In this document: positions 54,930 to 63,765 of the stretch, one piece after another
Layout: each line of letters opens with the position of its first letter
Numbering within the stretch: the first letter of the stretch is position 1
NCBI GenBank assembly: GCA_000432735.1
Contig: FR887775.1
Location: 32,786 to 96,785, forward strand
DNA length: 64,000 bases
DNA from: Bacteroides sp. CAG:443
Lineage (GTDB): Bacteria; Bacteroidota; Bacteroidia; Bacteroidales; Bacteroidaceae
Reading direction: 5' to 3'
The notes under the pieces: generated by a model
Databases searched by the model: none
The model's input: the letters and a program-made list of their open reading frames with translations, nothing else
Told to the model about the DNA's origin: nothing
Program-made: the position numbers and the translations under genes

Positions 54930-56008
54930 TTACAATTACAGTTAGCAATTACTTTCCAGCTTCCTTTTTCACCTTTTCCGTTTATACGTTCCAGCAATCC
55001 TCTTTCTATGAGTGAAGGAGTCATACGCTTCACGGTTCGTTCCGATTTACCAATATGTTTGGCTATATCGGACTGTGTGGCTTTAGGGTTCTCTCTCAAG
55101 AAATTCAGCAGTGCCATCTCATCCAGTGTACAATTCAAAGTGCCATCCAAAGTGCCATTTTGGCTCTTTGACTCCTCTTTTTTGGCACTTTGAGAAAAGT
55201 TTATGTGCATCTCCCTGTTACGAAGAGAATTATTTTCTCCAAACAACATGTTTCTCAAGAACATATCCAGGAATCTGATATCTGCTAAAACCCCTTTGGC
55301 ATAGTTATTATAGTTGGCACGTACCAGTGCATTTCTGAAATACCACGAATGTTTCTTGAATATACCATTATCCACCTTAAATCCGAATGTTTTCAGATAT
55401 TTCATAAGGAATACAGCTATGGTTCTGGTATTGCCTTCGCCAAAAGCATGTATCTGCCAAACACCTGAAATAAATTTGCTGATCCTCTGTAAAGCCTGTT
55501 CGGCATTCATAACAGGATAATCAGTATTTTTTTCCTGTGCAAAATCGTACTCAAGAGTAGGACGAATCATTTCATAATCCGAGTAGATTACCGTATCTCC
55601 GTCGAGCACCCATTCTTTTTTGGTGATATTATAATTTCGGATTTGTCCGGCATGCTTGTAAAGACCTTCAAACAGGCGCTTATGAATATACAGCAGATAA
55701 TCCGGAGTAAATGAGAAAGTTTTTTCAGAGAGCAACTCCGTAATACGTGCCGATACTTTGTCTGCTTCTTCTGTCCGCTCATTTTCCATTTCATCACGAG
55801 AGGATTTGGACTGATAGTACGTATCAATCAGATGTTTCACCTCGTCAATGGAAATGTCTCCCTCTATATGTTGCTGTGCCGTCTGAATAAGATACTCAGA
55901 CGGTTTCAGTCCGTCCACATCCTGTAAACCTATAGCGACTTGCCATGCGGCAGCTTTCTCTTTCTGGTCGGGTTCTCCTTGTCGGATATATTTGTCGAAT
56001 TCAGTCAT
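54926..56008 (-). CDS. Fic-domain protein with a C-terminal winged helix, inside the RM operon
   Basis: The 360-residue protein has the Fic catalytic motif HAFGEGNTRT (HxFx[D/E]GNxR) at about residue 189 and the flap region near YNITKKEWVLDGDTVIYSD. A C-terminal winged helix (about residues 290-355) has ATQSDIAKHIGKSERTVKRM. Fic proteins transfer AMP or other nucleotides to target proteins. It sits between hsdS (3-bp gap) and hsdR (4-bp ATGA overlap), so its dose is tied to the restriction enzyme. A regulatory or back-up defence role is plausible. I cannot assign a separate antitoxin gene. Confidence 0.85.
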   Translation of the reverse strand: MTEFDKYIRQGEPDQKEKAAAWQVAIGLQDVDGLKPSEYLIQTAQQHIEGDISIDEVKHLIDTYYQSKSSRDEMENERTEEADKVSARITELLSEKTFSFTPDYLLYIHKRLFEGLYKHAGQIRNYNITKKEWVLDGDTVIYSDYEMIRPTLEYDFAQEKNTDYPVMNAEQALQRISKFISGVWQIHAFGEGNTRTIAVFLMKYLKTFGFKVDNGIFKKHSWYFRNALVRANYNNYAKGVLADIRFLDMFLRNMLFGENNSLRNREMHINFSQSAKKEESKSQNGTLDGTLNCTLDEMALLNFLRENPKATQSDIAKHIGKSERTVKRMTPSLIERGLLERINGKGEKGSWKVIANCNCK

Positions 56009-56011
56009 GGC

Positions 56012-57235
56012 TTATACTTTTCTTTTTCCGGTTACACACTCGAAAATCAATGATTTCTTGTAGTCTTTCAGTTTCTCTATTTTCTGTTGCTTAATGGAAA
56101 TTAGTTCGTCTATCTCGCTGCATTTCTGGTCGAGGTAATTGGCTATGGATTGTTGCTCGGAAAGAGGAGGGATTGGTAATGAAACATTGAGTACTTTTGA
56201 GCCTGTGATAAGTGGCTGGGCATTACTTGTATTTAGATTATTCAAATTTGCAGCTTTCAACATTATATACATATATGAATATAATGCATTGTCAAAACAA
56301 TTTAAAATTAAAGCATTATCAGTTATAAATTTGGACTCTGAAATAAGTCTAACATTTCCACATAATGCACCAACTCTCCCTATTATAATATTAACTCCAT
56401 CAACATTTTTCTTATTACAAAATCCCATTAATCCATTACCACCATACACTTCATAAATACCTTCTTGCATTATCTCATTTGATGAAATAGAATCTCCACT
56501 TTTTATTTTAGCAAGATATTTTATTTTTACAACACTCCAATGCTCCGGAATCTCCCCAATCCATTCAATACCGCTATCTTTTAGAGGGAGATTTTTATCC
56601 AAACCTTTGGTTACAGCTTCGGTAATGACAGATTGCTTGTAGCTTTGCAGTTTGGTTATCATTTCCTCTTGCAAAGTTATCAGTTTATCTATTTCACCAC
56701 ATTTTTGGTCAAGGTAGCTGGCTATGGATTGTTGCTCTTCAATTGGTGGTTGCTGATAATAAAGATCTCCAAATTCTTTATATCTAAAATCCGTAGATCT
56801 TTCTCTAATCCCTTTTGCTAAAGATTGAATAACTCCTCCTAGAGCATAAGAACGAAGTAAATAAGCATAATAATAAACATTAGCTTCTACATTATTTTTA
56901 GGGGTGCAAACAGAATAAACCGGAGTGGATTTTCCATCAGAATCGGATACCCCAATAGCACCTGCAAAAGCATCCATATTATGAATAACTAAATCTCCCC
57001 TACGAACACCTTGATAACCTACTTCTTTCATTGCATTTGTAAAACCATCAATCCTACGGTTAGAGCGTAAAGTAACTTCCCCATCTCTAAAACATGTTAC
57101 AATTTCATCATTATCTCTTACTGGCCTTTCCTCCTTTTTGAAAAGATTTTTTCCTTTTTTTACTTTCCAATGCTCTGGAATCTCCCCAATCCAAGCAATA
57201 CCACTATCTTTATATTTATCGTATCTATTTTCCAT
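56012..57235 (-). CDS. hsdS: Type I restriction enzyme, specificity subunit
   Basis: The 407-residue protein has two target-recognition domains. Each opens with a conserved start (DSGIAWIGEIPEHW and DSGIEWIGEIPEHW) and each is followed by a helical spacer (SIASYLDQKCGEIDKLI and SIANYLDQKCSEIDELI). The two spacers and the two openings form near-identical direct DNA repeats, which allow domain exchange by recombination. The second domain is notably AT-rich. The ATG at 57235 is chosen because the longer frame starts with TTG. Confidence 0.93.
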   Translation of the reverse strand: MENRYDKYKDSGIAWIGEIPEHWKVKKGKNLFKKEERPVRDNDEIVTCFRDGEVTLRSNRRIDGFTNAMKEVGYQGVRRGDLVIHNMDAFAGAIGVSDSDGKSTPVYSVCTPKNNVEANVYYYAYLLRSYALGGVIQSLAKGIRERSTDFRYKEFGDLYYQQPPIEEQQSIASYLDQKCGEIDKLITLQEEMITKLQSYKQSVITEAVTKGLDKNLPLKDSGIEWIGEIPEHWSVVKIKYLAKIKSGDSISSNEIMQEGIYEVYGGNGLMGFCNKKNVDGVNIIIGRVGALCGNVRLISESKFITDNALILNCFDNALYSYMYIMLKAANLNNLNTSNAQPLITGSKVLNVSLPIPPLSEQQSIANYLDQKCSEIDELISIKQQKIEKLKDYKKSLIFECVTGKRKV

Positions 57236-57253
57236 AATCCTCAATCTTCCCTA

Positions 57254-57663
57254 TTAGTAATAATATGAGTAATCAATACCTTTCATAAAGGTTTCCCGGC
57301 CACTAATCTTGTCGGTAAGTGGGGCGTAGAAGTGCTCCACAAATCGTCAGCCTTGGTATTAGGAAAACATGCTGCAAGAGAAAGGACTCCTGCATTATCA
57401 AGGACATCTGTCATATAATGCTTTCCGTCCGAAGCCATTAGTTTCAGTTGGTTAGTGACACTAACCAACTCATTATTCTCTTTCTTCAGTTTGTTTTTCA
57501 GATACTTCCAGTAGTTTCTATTCTTAGTATAATCATCTTGAGCATTTAGAACGCCAACAATATCGAGTACAGAAAACCACCATTTGGATTTTTCGTTATC
57601 CCAAATGGCACGTACTTCTCTGTCATCAAAGAAACGGATGGATATTTTATTTATCTTGCTCAT
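57254..57663 (-). pseudogene. Frameshifted BRO-N-like protein between hsdM and hsdS
   Basis: The gene starts at 57663 and encodes a BRO/antirepressor-like N-terminal domain (AIWDNEKSKWWFSVLDIVGVL, KLMASDGKHYMTDVLDNAGVLSL). After FPNTKAD the open frame ends in an unlikely tail (stop near 57283). In the neighbouring frame the sequence continues as RFVEHFYAPLTDKISGRETF and ends at 57254, just before hsdS. A one-base loss near 57345 explains both. It starts 2 bp behind the hsdM stop. If not frameshifted, it is a 126-residue protein. Confidence 0.6.
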
Positions 57664-57665
57664 AA

Positions 57666-59669
57666 TTACCCTAATATCTTGGACATCAGTTCCGATTCTT
57701 TTTCTTCCAATTTTTTCAGTTCATCGAATATTACAGAACTTGGTGTTAGCGGAGTATATTTATAGAATTCGCGAGTGAGGGGTATTTCATAACCAATCTT
57801 ACTTTCGGATTCGTTGTACCAAAAGTCAGGAGCATACGGACGAACATTCTTGTCCAAGTATTCCGTAATATCCTCTTTCCAAGGGATAATTTCGCTATCC
57901 TTCAGTTCCGGATCGGGAGCAAACCCACTTTCCTGATCAACAGGCTTTACGTATGCCTCCATCATATCTGGGTTGCGTTTGCCAAAATAATTTCTCAATA
58001 GGGCAACCTTTCCCTGAGGTACTTTTATCTTGGCGTTCTTCAGTTCGAGGAAGAAAGTGATGTCCGGGAATCCCACATGATTTGGCATATTGTTTTCCCA
58101 ATATGCGGCAACTTCTTTCAATAAAGCTCTGTCGGCTTCCTTATAATTTTCAGCAGTGACTTCGTCAAAATGAATATCATTATACTCCAGACGCAAAGGA
58201 CGGTTGATGGTGAGTTTCGTAAACTTGAAGTCCTCCACATCTTTTACCTTACTTTCCACTTTCAGTTCCGGGTTAAGCTCGGACGTATATTCCCGATCGG
58301 TAAAATCGTGATAAGCCTGCATAATCAGTTCGCGGCAGACAGTAGTAATTTCCACACGCTTGTTGCCGAGAGGCTTACGCAGTTTCTCAAAACATTTGCT
58401 TGCGTCGATAAGCTGAACCTTTCCTGTACGTTCTTCCGATTTGCTTTTGCTCACTACCCATATATAGGTAGCAATACCTGTATTATAGAACAAATCGTTA
58501 GGCAACTGCACGATTGCCTCCAGCCAGTCGTGTTCAAGCAGATAGCCTCTGATTTCGCTTTCACCGCTTCCGGCATCACCTTTGAATAGTGGAGAACCGT
58601 TCTGAATAATAGCCATACGCCCTTCTTCTTTCAGTTTTGCCACACCATTTAACATAAACAACATTTGTCCGTCGCCCTTCGCCGGCAATCCCGGAGCGAA
58701 ACGTCCTGCTTCTCCCAATTCATTTTCGGCCTTCACATGTTTTTCGGATGCTTCCCAGTCGATACCGAAAGGTGGGTTGGATATGATATAGTCGAACTGA
58801 TAACCCTTGAACTGGTCATCACCAAGAGTATCTCCCAAGCGCATATTGTCGGCATTACCGCCTTTGATAAGCATATCGGCTTTAGCAATACCATACGTCT
58901 GCGGATTGAGTTCCTGGCCATAGCAGGTGATTTCTGCTTCAGGATCTATCTTGCGGAAGCGCTCGTCAAGACAGGCGAGCATCTGGCTGGTTCCCATTGC
59001 CATATCGTATATGGATGCAACAATACCTTCATCTTTCATTTTTTGTTCATCTTCGCCTACAAGCAGTTCGCTCATCAGATAGATGATATCGCGTGCGGTA
59101 AAGTGTGCTCCTGCCTGGTCGTTGTACGATTCAGAAAACTTTCTGACTAACTCTTCAAAGATATATCCCATATCTACCGCCGATACAACATCGGCTCCAA
59201 GATACGCCTTTGCAGAACAGAACTCCTTGATAACGAGATAGAGGCGGTTATTATCGTCCATCTTCTTGATTTCGTTATAGAAGTCCATGCGGTTTATTAT
59301 GTCAATCACATTCTCAGAGAAATGATTGAGGTAATTCTCAAAGTTGTCTTTAATGTTATCCGCATCGGCAAGCAATATATCGAAAGTAAACTTGCTGGTG
59401 TTGTAGAACTTCTGCTTGGCTGCTGCTTCAAGGAAACCTTTCTTTACAGCTATCCCTTTGGCTTCAAGATCTTCGTTCATCTTGATTACTGCCTCCTTTG
59501 TCGGTGCTAAAGTATCTTCGAAACGCTTTATTACACACATAGGCAGGATTACCTTTCCGTATTCGTGAGGTTTGTATAATCCTACCAATTTATCAGCAAT
59601 AGCCCAAATTAAGTTTGCTTTTTCCTGTATATTTATAGAGGTTTGTTTCTGTAAGTCTTCTCCGCTCAT
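57666..59669 (-). CDS. hsdM: Type I restriction enzyme, methylase subunit
   Basis: The 667-residue N6-adenine methyltransferase has an N-terminal helical HsdM domain and a SAM-binding region (VASIYDMAMGTSQMLACL, LNPQTYGIAKADMLIKGG). The catalytic motif IV is in YIISNPPFGIDW. It methylates the HsdS-specified site and, with HsdR, forms the restriction complex. It is the first gene of the operon; on the minus strand the -7 box TATCTTTG lies at 59693-59700. Confidence 0.95.
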   Translation of the reverse strand: MSGEDLQKQTSINIQEKANLIWAIADKLVGLYKPHEYGKVILPMCVIKRFEDTLAPTKEAVIKMNEDLEAKGIAVKKGFLEAAAKQKFYNTSKFTFDILLADADNIKDNFENYLNHFSENVIDIINRMDFYNEIKKMDDNNRLYLVIKEFCSAKAYLGADVVSAVDMGYIFEELVRKFSESYNDQAGAHFTARDIIYLMSELLVGEDEQKMKDEGIVASIYDMAMGTSQMLACLDERFRKIDPEAEITCYGQELNPQTYGIAKADMLIKGGNADNMRLGDTLGDDQFKGYQFDYIISNPPFGIDWEASEKHVKAENELGEAGRFAPGLPAKGDGQMLFMLNGVAKLKEEGRMAIIQNGSPLFKGDAGSGESEIRGYLLEHDWLEAIVQLPNDLFYNTGIATYIWVVSKSKSEERTGKVQLIDASKCFEKLRKPLGNKRVEITTVCRELIMQAYHDFTDREYTSELNPELKVESKVKDVEDFKFTKLTINRPLRLEYNDIHFDEVTAENYKEADRALLKEVAAYWENNMPNHVGFPDITFFLELKNAKIKVPQGKVALLRNYFGKRNPDMMEAYVKPVDQESGFAPDPELKDSEIIPWKEDITEYLDKNVRPYAPDFWYNESESKIGYEIPLTREFYKYTPLTPSSVIFDELKKLEEKESELMSKILG

Positions 59670-59692
59670 ACATCTGCTGTTTTAATATTTGT

Positions 59693-59700
59693 CAAAGATA
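59693..59700 (-). promoter_or_regulatory. -7 box of the RM operon
   Basis: TATCTTTG on the minus strand, 23 bp before the hsdM start codon, is a full consensus match. No clear -33 element is seen. Confidence 0.55.
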
Positions 59701-59775
59701 CGAATTTATTGTGCAGCAGAGCAGCACTCGTCATTTTTAAATTTAATATCTCTTCTTGTAATAAAGAACATCAAC

Positions 59776-59825
59776 TAAAAATGGTGCAAAGGAACAATTT
59801 GAATAACCTTGCTCCTTTGCACCAT
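59776..59825 (-). terminator. Terminator behind the SpoT-like gene
   Basis: ATGGTGCAAAGGA (59781-59793) and TCCTTTGCACCAT (59813-59825) form a perfect 13-bp stem. On the minus strand it is followed by TTTTTAG. Confidence 0.8.
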
Positions 59826-59852
59826 TATAAAGTACATCAATTCCAACAAATA

Positions 59853-61721
59853 TCATTCAATATTCACCCTAAACACCTCATCCACATTCTCGATGCGGGA
59901 AATCATATCGATGGCCGTCTGCAATTCATCCGCCGAATGTACAGAAAAGTCAATGGAAGTTTCCACGATACGGTCGATGGTTACAGTTGTCAGTTTAGAG
60001 ATAGACAAGTTCTGCTGTTCCGTCACGCAAGCTACCACATCGCTCAACAAATGATACCGGTCTACTCCACGGAGGCGGATACGTACCGGATAAAGCAATT
60101 TCTCATTCTCTTCGAAATTGACTGCTACGATGGAATCTCCGTATTCTGATGCCAGCCGGATAGCTGTCGGACAATTACGCTTATGCAATGTGATACGCCC
60201 GTCGGCATCCTTAAAGCCGATCACCTCGTCACCCGGCAACGGATGACAACAGCCGCAACGTGCATACGGAATGGTAGACCGGTTTGCCAGATAATTACGC
60301 AGATTACGCTTTGCCTTATAGGTCAGCACGTAATTAATCCAGTCCGCATCCGGAGTAGCATCGTCCGAAGTTCCGATCTCCACACAATCTCCACGATGTA
60401 AAACAGTTTTTACGGACGACAGTTTACCGTTTATACGGGCATAGAGGGCATGAAGGCCGACCTTACTGTGTATCTCAAAGGCAAAATCCAGAGCAATCGC
60501 CCCTTTAGGCAGGATAACTCCCCGACCTTGAGGAGTGAAAACCATAATGTCATCGTTGTAGAAGGATGCGGTTACACCGTCCATATAATCTATCTCGCTG
60601 CTGCTGGCTACATCCTGCAATAATTGTTTGAATTTCTCCAGCCAGACTTTCACATTATCTTCCGTCCGTTCTGCCGTACAGCCCAGACGAGAATTACGTA
60701 CCATTCGTTCCGAGGAAATATGCATTTCCTCCCATCCTCCCTGTGCATTCAACAGCTTGACATGGAAACTCTGATAACCATTTTCCTTGGGGGCGTTGAT
60801 ATAGTTGGATACGCTGCCCGGACGCTCCTTGAAATTATCCGTAAGCACGGCGTAAATATGCAGACTCTCTTTCTTTTCTTCGTGCAGATTGGGAGCATCG
60901 TAAATGATACGGATATAATGTTTTCCGTCTACGTGATTGAAATCGCAGCCTTTCGACTGCATTTTTCTCCAGATGCTGTAAGGCTTACGGTTGCGGAGCT
61001 CGGTACGGGCATAGATACCGTTTTCTCTCAACAAGCTTTCGATCTTTGCAATAAACTCGTTGATATGAGCTAGTTCGGCCTTTTCTTCCTCTTGCTGCAA
61101 CAATTCGAGATGCTTATATTCCCGCGGACAACGGTATTTGAATGAAAGATTTTCCAGTTCGGTCTTTACATGGTACAATCCCAGACGATTGGCCAGAGGT
61201 GCATAAAAATAGTCTGTTTCTCCGGCTATCTTCATCTGCTTGTCGGGACGCATGCTGTCCAGTGTCCGCATGTTATGAAGCCGGTCGGCCAGTTTGATCA
61301 ATATCGCACGCACATCATACTGTACGGAAGCCAGGATCTGCCGGAAATTGTCGACCTGTTTCGAGCGTTCGTAGGGTTCCTTTTTCTGCTTGGTCACCAC
61401 GCCTACCAGAAAAGCCACATCATCTCCAAATCGTTCGCGGATATCTTCGATGGTATACGGAGTATCTTCTACCACGTCATGTAAAAATGCTGCTATAATC
61501 GGATTAGTCCCCAGTTCCAGTTCCTCAGCCACAATACGAGCCACTGCAATAGGGTGAATGATATACGGTTCGCCCGTCTTACGTTTCTGATTCTTATGAG
61601 CTTCCGCTGCCAAAGCATACGCCTCGCGGATACGTTTCATATCCTCTGCCGATTCCCTTTGTTCCAGAAAATGAAACAACTGGCTGACATTTTCATTAAT
61701 GTGAGCAATATAGTCGTCCAT
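59853..61721 (-). CDS. RelA/SpoT-family (p)ppGpp hydrolase, synthetase domain altered
   Basis: The 622-residue protein has an intact HD hydrolase domain: YIIHPIAVARIV, AAFLHDVVEDT and IKLADRLHNMRTL. The synthetase domain follows but is changed: NHVDGKHYIRIIYD stands where the family has a catalytic Asp (YDLxAIR), and EMHISSERM stands for EIQIRTxEM. A TGS domain (about 390-450), a zinc-type CGCCHPLPGDEV segment and a C-terminal ACT domain follow. It probably degrades (p)ppGpp and cannot make it. The start at 61721 is fixed by the -7 box at 61755-61762, inside the longer frame. Confidence 0.82.
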   Translation of the reverse strand: MDDYIAHINENVSQLFHFLEQRESAEDMKRIREAYALAAEAHKNQKRKTGEPYIIHPIAVARIVAEELELGTNPIIAAFLHDVVEDTPYTIEDIRERFGDDVAFLVGVVTKQKKEPYERSKQVDNFRQILASVQYDVRAILIKLADRLHNMRTLDSMRPDKQMKIAGETDYFYAPLANRLGLYHVKTELENLSFKYRCPREYKHLELLQQEEEKAELAHINEFIAKIESLLRENGIYARTELRNRKPYSIWRKMQSKGCDFNHVDGKHYIRIIYDAPNLHEEKKESLHIYAVLTDNFKERPGSVSNYINAPKENGYQSFHVKLLNAQGGWEEMHISSERMVRNSRLGCTAERTEDNVKVWLEKFKQLLQDVASSSEIDYMDGVTASFYNDDIMVFTPQGRGVILPKGAIALDFAFEIHSKVGLHALYARINGKLSSVKTVLHRGDCVEIGTSDDATPDADWINYVLTYKAKRNLRNYLANRSTIPYARCGCCHPLPGDEVIGFKDADGRITLHKRNCPTAIRLASEYGDSIVAVNFEENEKLLYPVRIRLRGVDRYHLLSDVVACVTEQQNLSISKLTTVTIDRIVETSIDFSVHSADELQTAIDMISRIENVDEVFRVNIE

Positions 61722-61754
61722 AATTTGTATTGTGTATTTTTCGATTATCCCATA

Positions 61755-61762
61755 CAAAAATA
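61755..61762 (-). promoter_or_regulatory. -7 box of the SpoT-like gene
   Basis: TATTTTTG on the minus strand, 33 bp before the chosen start codon. Confidence 0.5.
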
Positions 61763-61903
61763 CTTTTTTATTTTGTTTTTTTATAATATATCAAGGAATT
61801 TTATCCCGATTATTTCAGCTTATCCGACTTATCCATCCAATTTTGAATCCGGAACTGAACTTTGGCATTTATTTGCAGGCTTAATGAAAGTCACAACAGC
61901 TCG

Positions 61904-62278
61904 CTACAGTACATATTGCGCCAGTACACGTTGTATTTCAATGATATTCGAATCTCTACCGAAATTCTGTTCCAAAGGTTCTTCGCTTCCCCTTATCCAG
62001 ATTTTCATCTCGGCATCCATGTCGAATGTTCCGGCAGTCTCTACCGAAAAACGTTCGATGGAACGATATGGCACAGACAGATATTCTCTTTTTTTACCTG
62101 TCACACCCTGAATATCCTGTATAATCAGACGTTTATTGGTAAATACCCATTTATCCCTGATCAGCTTATAAGCTCTTTCGATACGTTCCCCGTCGCAAAG
62201 CAGCGCTCCGAATTCTTTTTGTAAACTGGCAATATCCATTTCGGATACATTGCCGAAAATTGCGTTCATTATTCCCAT
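61904..62278 (-). CDS. Bacterial PH-domain protein
   Basis: The 124-residue soluble protein is a single bacterial PH (bPH) domain: LQKEFGALLCDGERIERAYK, then DKWVFTNKRLIIQD and KKREYLSVPYRSIERFSVETAG, ending in a C-terminal helix. These domains form rings of beta-sandwich units; their ligands are unknown. The ATG at 62278 gives the family start MGIMNAIFG. It is a single-gene unit between the SpoT-like and ADP-ribosylglycohydrolase genes. Confidence 0.8.
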   Translation of the reverse strand: MGIMNAIFGNVSEMDIASLQKEFGALLCDGERIERAYKLIRDKWVFTNKRLIIQDIQGVTGKKREYLSVPYRSIERFSVETAGTFDMDAEMKIWIRGSEEPLEQNFGRDSNIIEIQRVLAQYVL

Positions 62279-62376
62279 AGTTGATTTTATTGCTGTTATT
62301 TTAAATCTTATTCCGTCGGAAAGATAAACGAAAAATAGCAGATTAACCAATAATTATGCTGAAAAGCCGTTTTGTT

Positions 62377-62432
62377 TTTGTACAAATTCTAATTTTTTTT
62401 GTACAAAAAATAAAAAAACGTGCCGACGTTTT
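62377..62432 (-). repeat. Hairpin plus paired TTTGTACAAA palindromes, copy B
   Basis: Read on the minus strand: the hairpin AAAACGT-CGGC-ACGTTTT (62415-62432), 7 bp, TTTGTACAAA (62398-62407), 11 bp, TTTGTACAAA (62377-62386). Length and every spacing equal copy A at 12030-12085. It lies 30 bp behind the ADP-ribosylglycohydrolase stop and could also serve as its terminator. Confidence 0.65.
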
Positions 62433-62462
62433 ATGGGGTTTCTCTGCATGCTTTATCCGTCA

Positions 62463-63734
62463 TTACTCCATCAGTACATCATAAAAGGTCTTGGGAAGAA
62501 TGATGTTCGGCACGTCGAGTGCATCGGCAAACAACGGGGCGATTTCTCTGTCCTTGAATCCTGCTATTCCACAGCCGATCCGGGTTACCCAGAACTTGTA
62601 TTCCGGATGTACCTTGGCGTATACTATAAAATCTTTTACATAGGGCCGGATGGTTTCTATTCCTCCCTGCATGGTAGGTATGGCGTAACATTGTCCGGTC
62701 ATGCCAACGCCTGTCCCCCACTTCGCACCGAATCGTTCGTAGGCCAGCCGGGCGGCTCCGCCCCCGTGATGTCCTGCCAGATTGGAACCGAAGACAAATA
62801 TCTCACCCGGCTTCAGCGAGGAAATCCGGTCGGGAGTACATTCTCTGGTTTTCGCCGGAATGTATCCGGCTATATAGTTCGCATAGCATGCGGCATAAGC
62901 TCCGTCTGCCAACTGCTTCAGCAGGCCGAAAAATTCTTCAGGTAGCAGAGAAAGTACCTCGTCTACTATAAACGAGGGAATTTCCTGATAGTATGCTTCG
63001 GCTACTGCCCCCGTAATGCAGGCCAGTGTATCGCTGTCGCCTCCTATGGAAACTGCCATGCGGAGGGCACTCTCCATGTCCTTGCTTTCGAGGAAAGCAA
63101 TCAGTGCCTGCGGAACCGTGCCTTGGCAACTTGAATCCCAACGGTAGGTTTGATGCAGGTGTTCCCAGCTTTCATTCAGGTTGTAACCGAACCGTTTTTC
63201 AATATATTGTTTGATTTCCGCTTTCCCACTGCCGGTACGTGCCAGATAGATGGCTGCCGCTACTGCCTGCGCACCTTTTATTCCCTCGGGATGATTGTGT
63301 GTGATGGAAGCCGAGATGCCGGCTACTTTTTCGGTTTCTTCCAACGTATCGAACAGCCAGCCTATGGATGAAACTCGCATGGCGGAGCCGTTTCCCCAGG
63401 AATTGTAAGGACACCGACGTACTGCCGGCTTTCCGGTTCTGTAGTCTGTCAGGCTTTGAGGATGAAAAAGCCACAGGCGAAACTTTCCTCCGTAACCGCC
63501 CATCGGACAAGGATAGGCGTTGGCTATTTTTACCATACACTCTTCCAGCAACAGATGCGGGTAAGCTTTACCGCCTACCGCCTTGCACTTCATCGCCCAA
63601 TCGGCAACTGCCATGGTCATGACGGTATCGTCTGTAAAATTACTGGAAGAAGAAAACATCGGAAAATTGTAATCGCGGGTATTGTGGAATTCGTATACGG
63701 AGCCCACAACGTCACCAATAACTGCACCTAACAT
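62463..63734 (-). CDS. ADP-ribosylglycohydrolase fused to a macro-like domain
   Basis: The 423-residue protein has an N-terminal ADP-ribosylglycohydrolase domain (about 1-270): MLGAVIGDVVGSVYEFHN, the metal site FTDDTVMTMAV and GGDSDTLACITGAVAEAYY. The C-terminal domain (about 295-423) reads as a macro-like fold of the phage A1S_2505-type: IFVFGSNLAGHHGGGAARLA, YAIPTMQGGIETI and FWVTRIGCGIAGF. Both halves would act on ADP-ribose, removing it from proteins, nucleic acids or small molecules. The promoter is a -7 box TACATTTG on the minus strand at 63758-63765. Confidence 0.85.
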   Translation of the reverse strand: MLGAVIGDVVGSVYEFHNTRDYNFPMFSSSSNFTDDTVMTMAVADWAMKCKAVGGKAYPHLLLEECMVKIANAYPCPMGGYGGKFRLWLFHPQSLTDYRTGKPAVRRCPYNSWGNGSAMRVSSIGWLFDTLEETEKVAGISASITHNHPEGIKGAQAVAAAIYLARTGSGKAEIKQYIEKRFGYNLNESWEHLHQTYRWDSSCQGTVPQALIAFLESKDMESALRMAVSIGGDSDTLACITGAVAEAYYQEIPSFIVDEVLSLLPEEFFGLLKQLADGAYAACYANYIAGYIPAKTRECTPDRISSLKPGEIFVFGSNLAGHHGGGAARLAYERFGAKWGTGVGMTGQCYAIPTMQGGIETIRPYVKDFIVYAKVHPEYKFWVTRIGCGIAGFKDREIAPLFADALDVPNIILPKTFYDVLME

Positions 63735-63757
63735 AACATTCTATTTTTAAGATTATA

Positions 63758-63765
63758 CAAATGTA
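63758..63765 (-). promoter_or_regulatory. -7 box of the ADP-ribosylglycohydrolase gene
   Basis: TACATTTG on the minus strand, 23 bp before the start codon. Confidence 0.5.
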
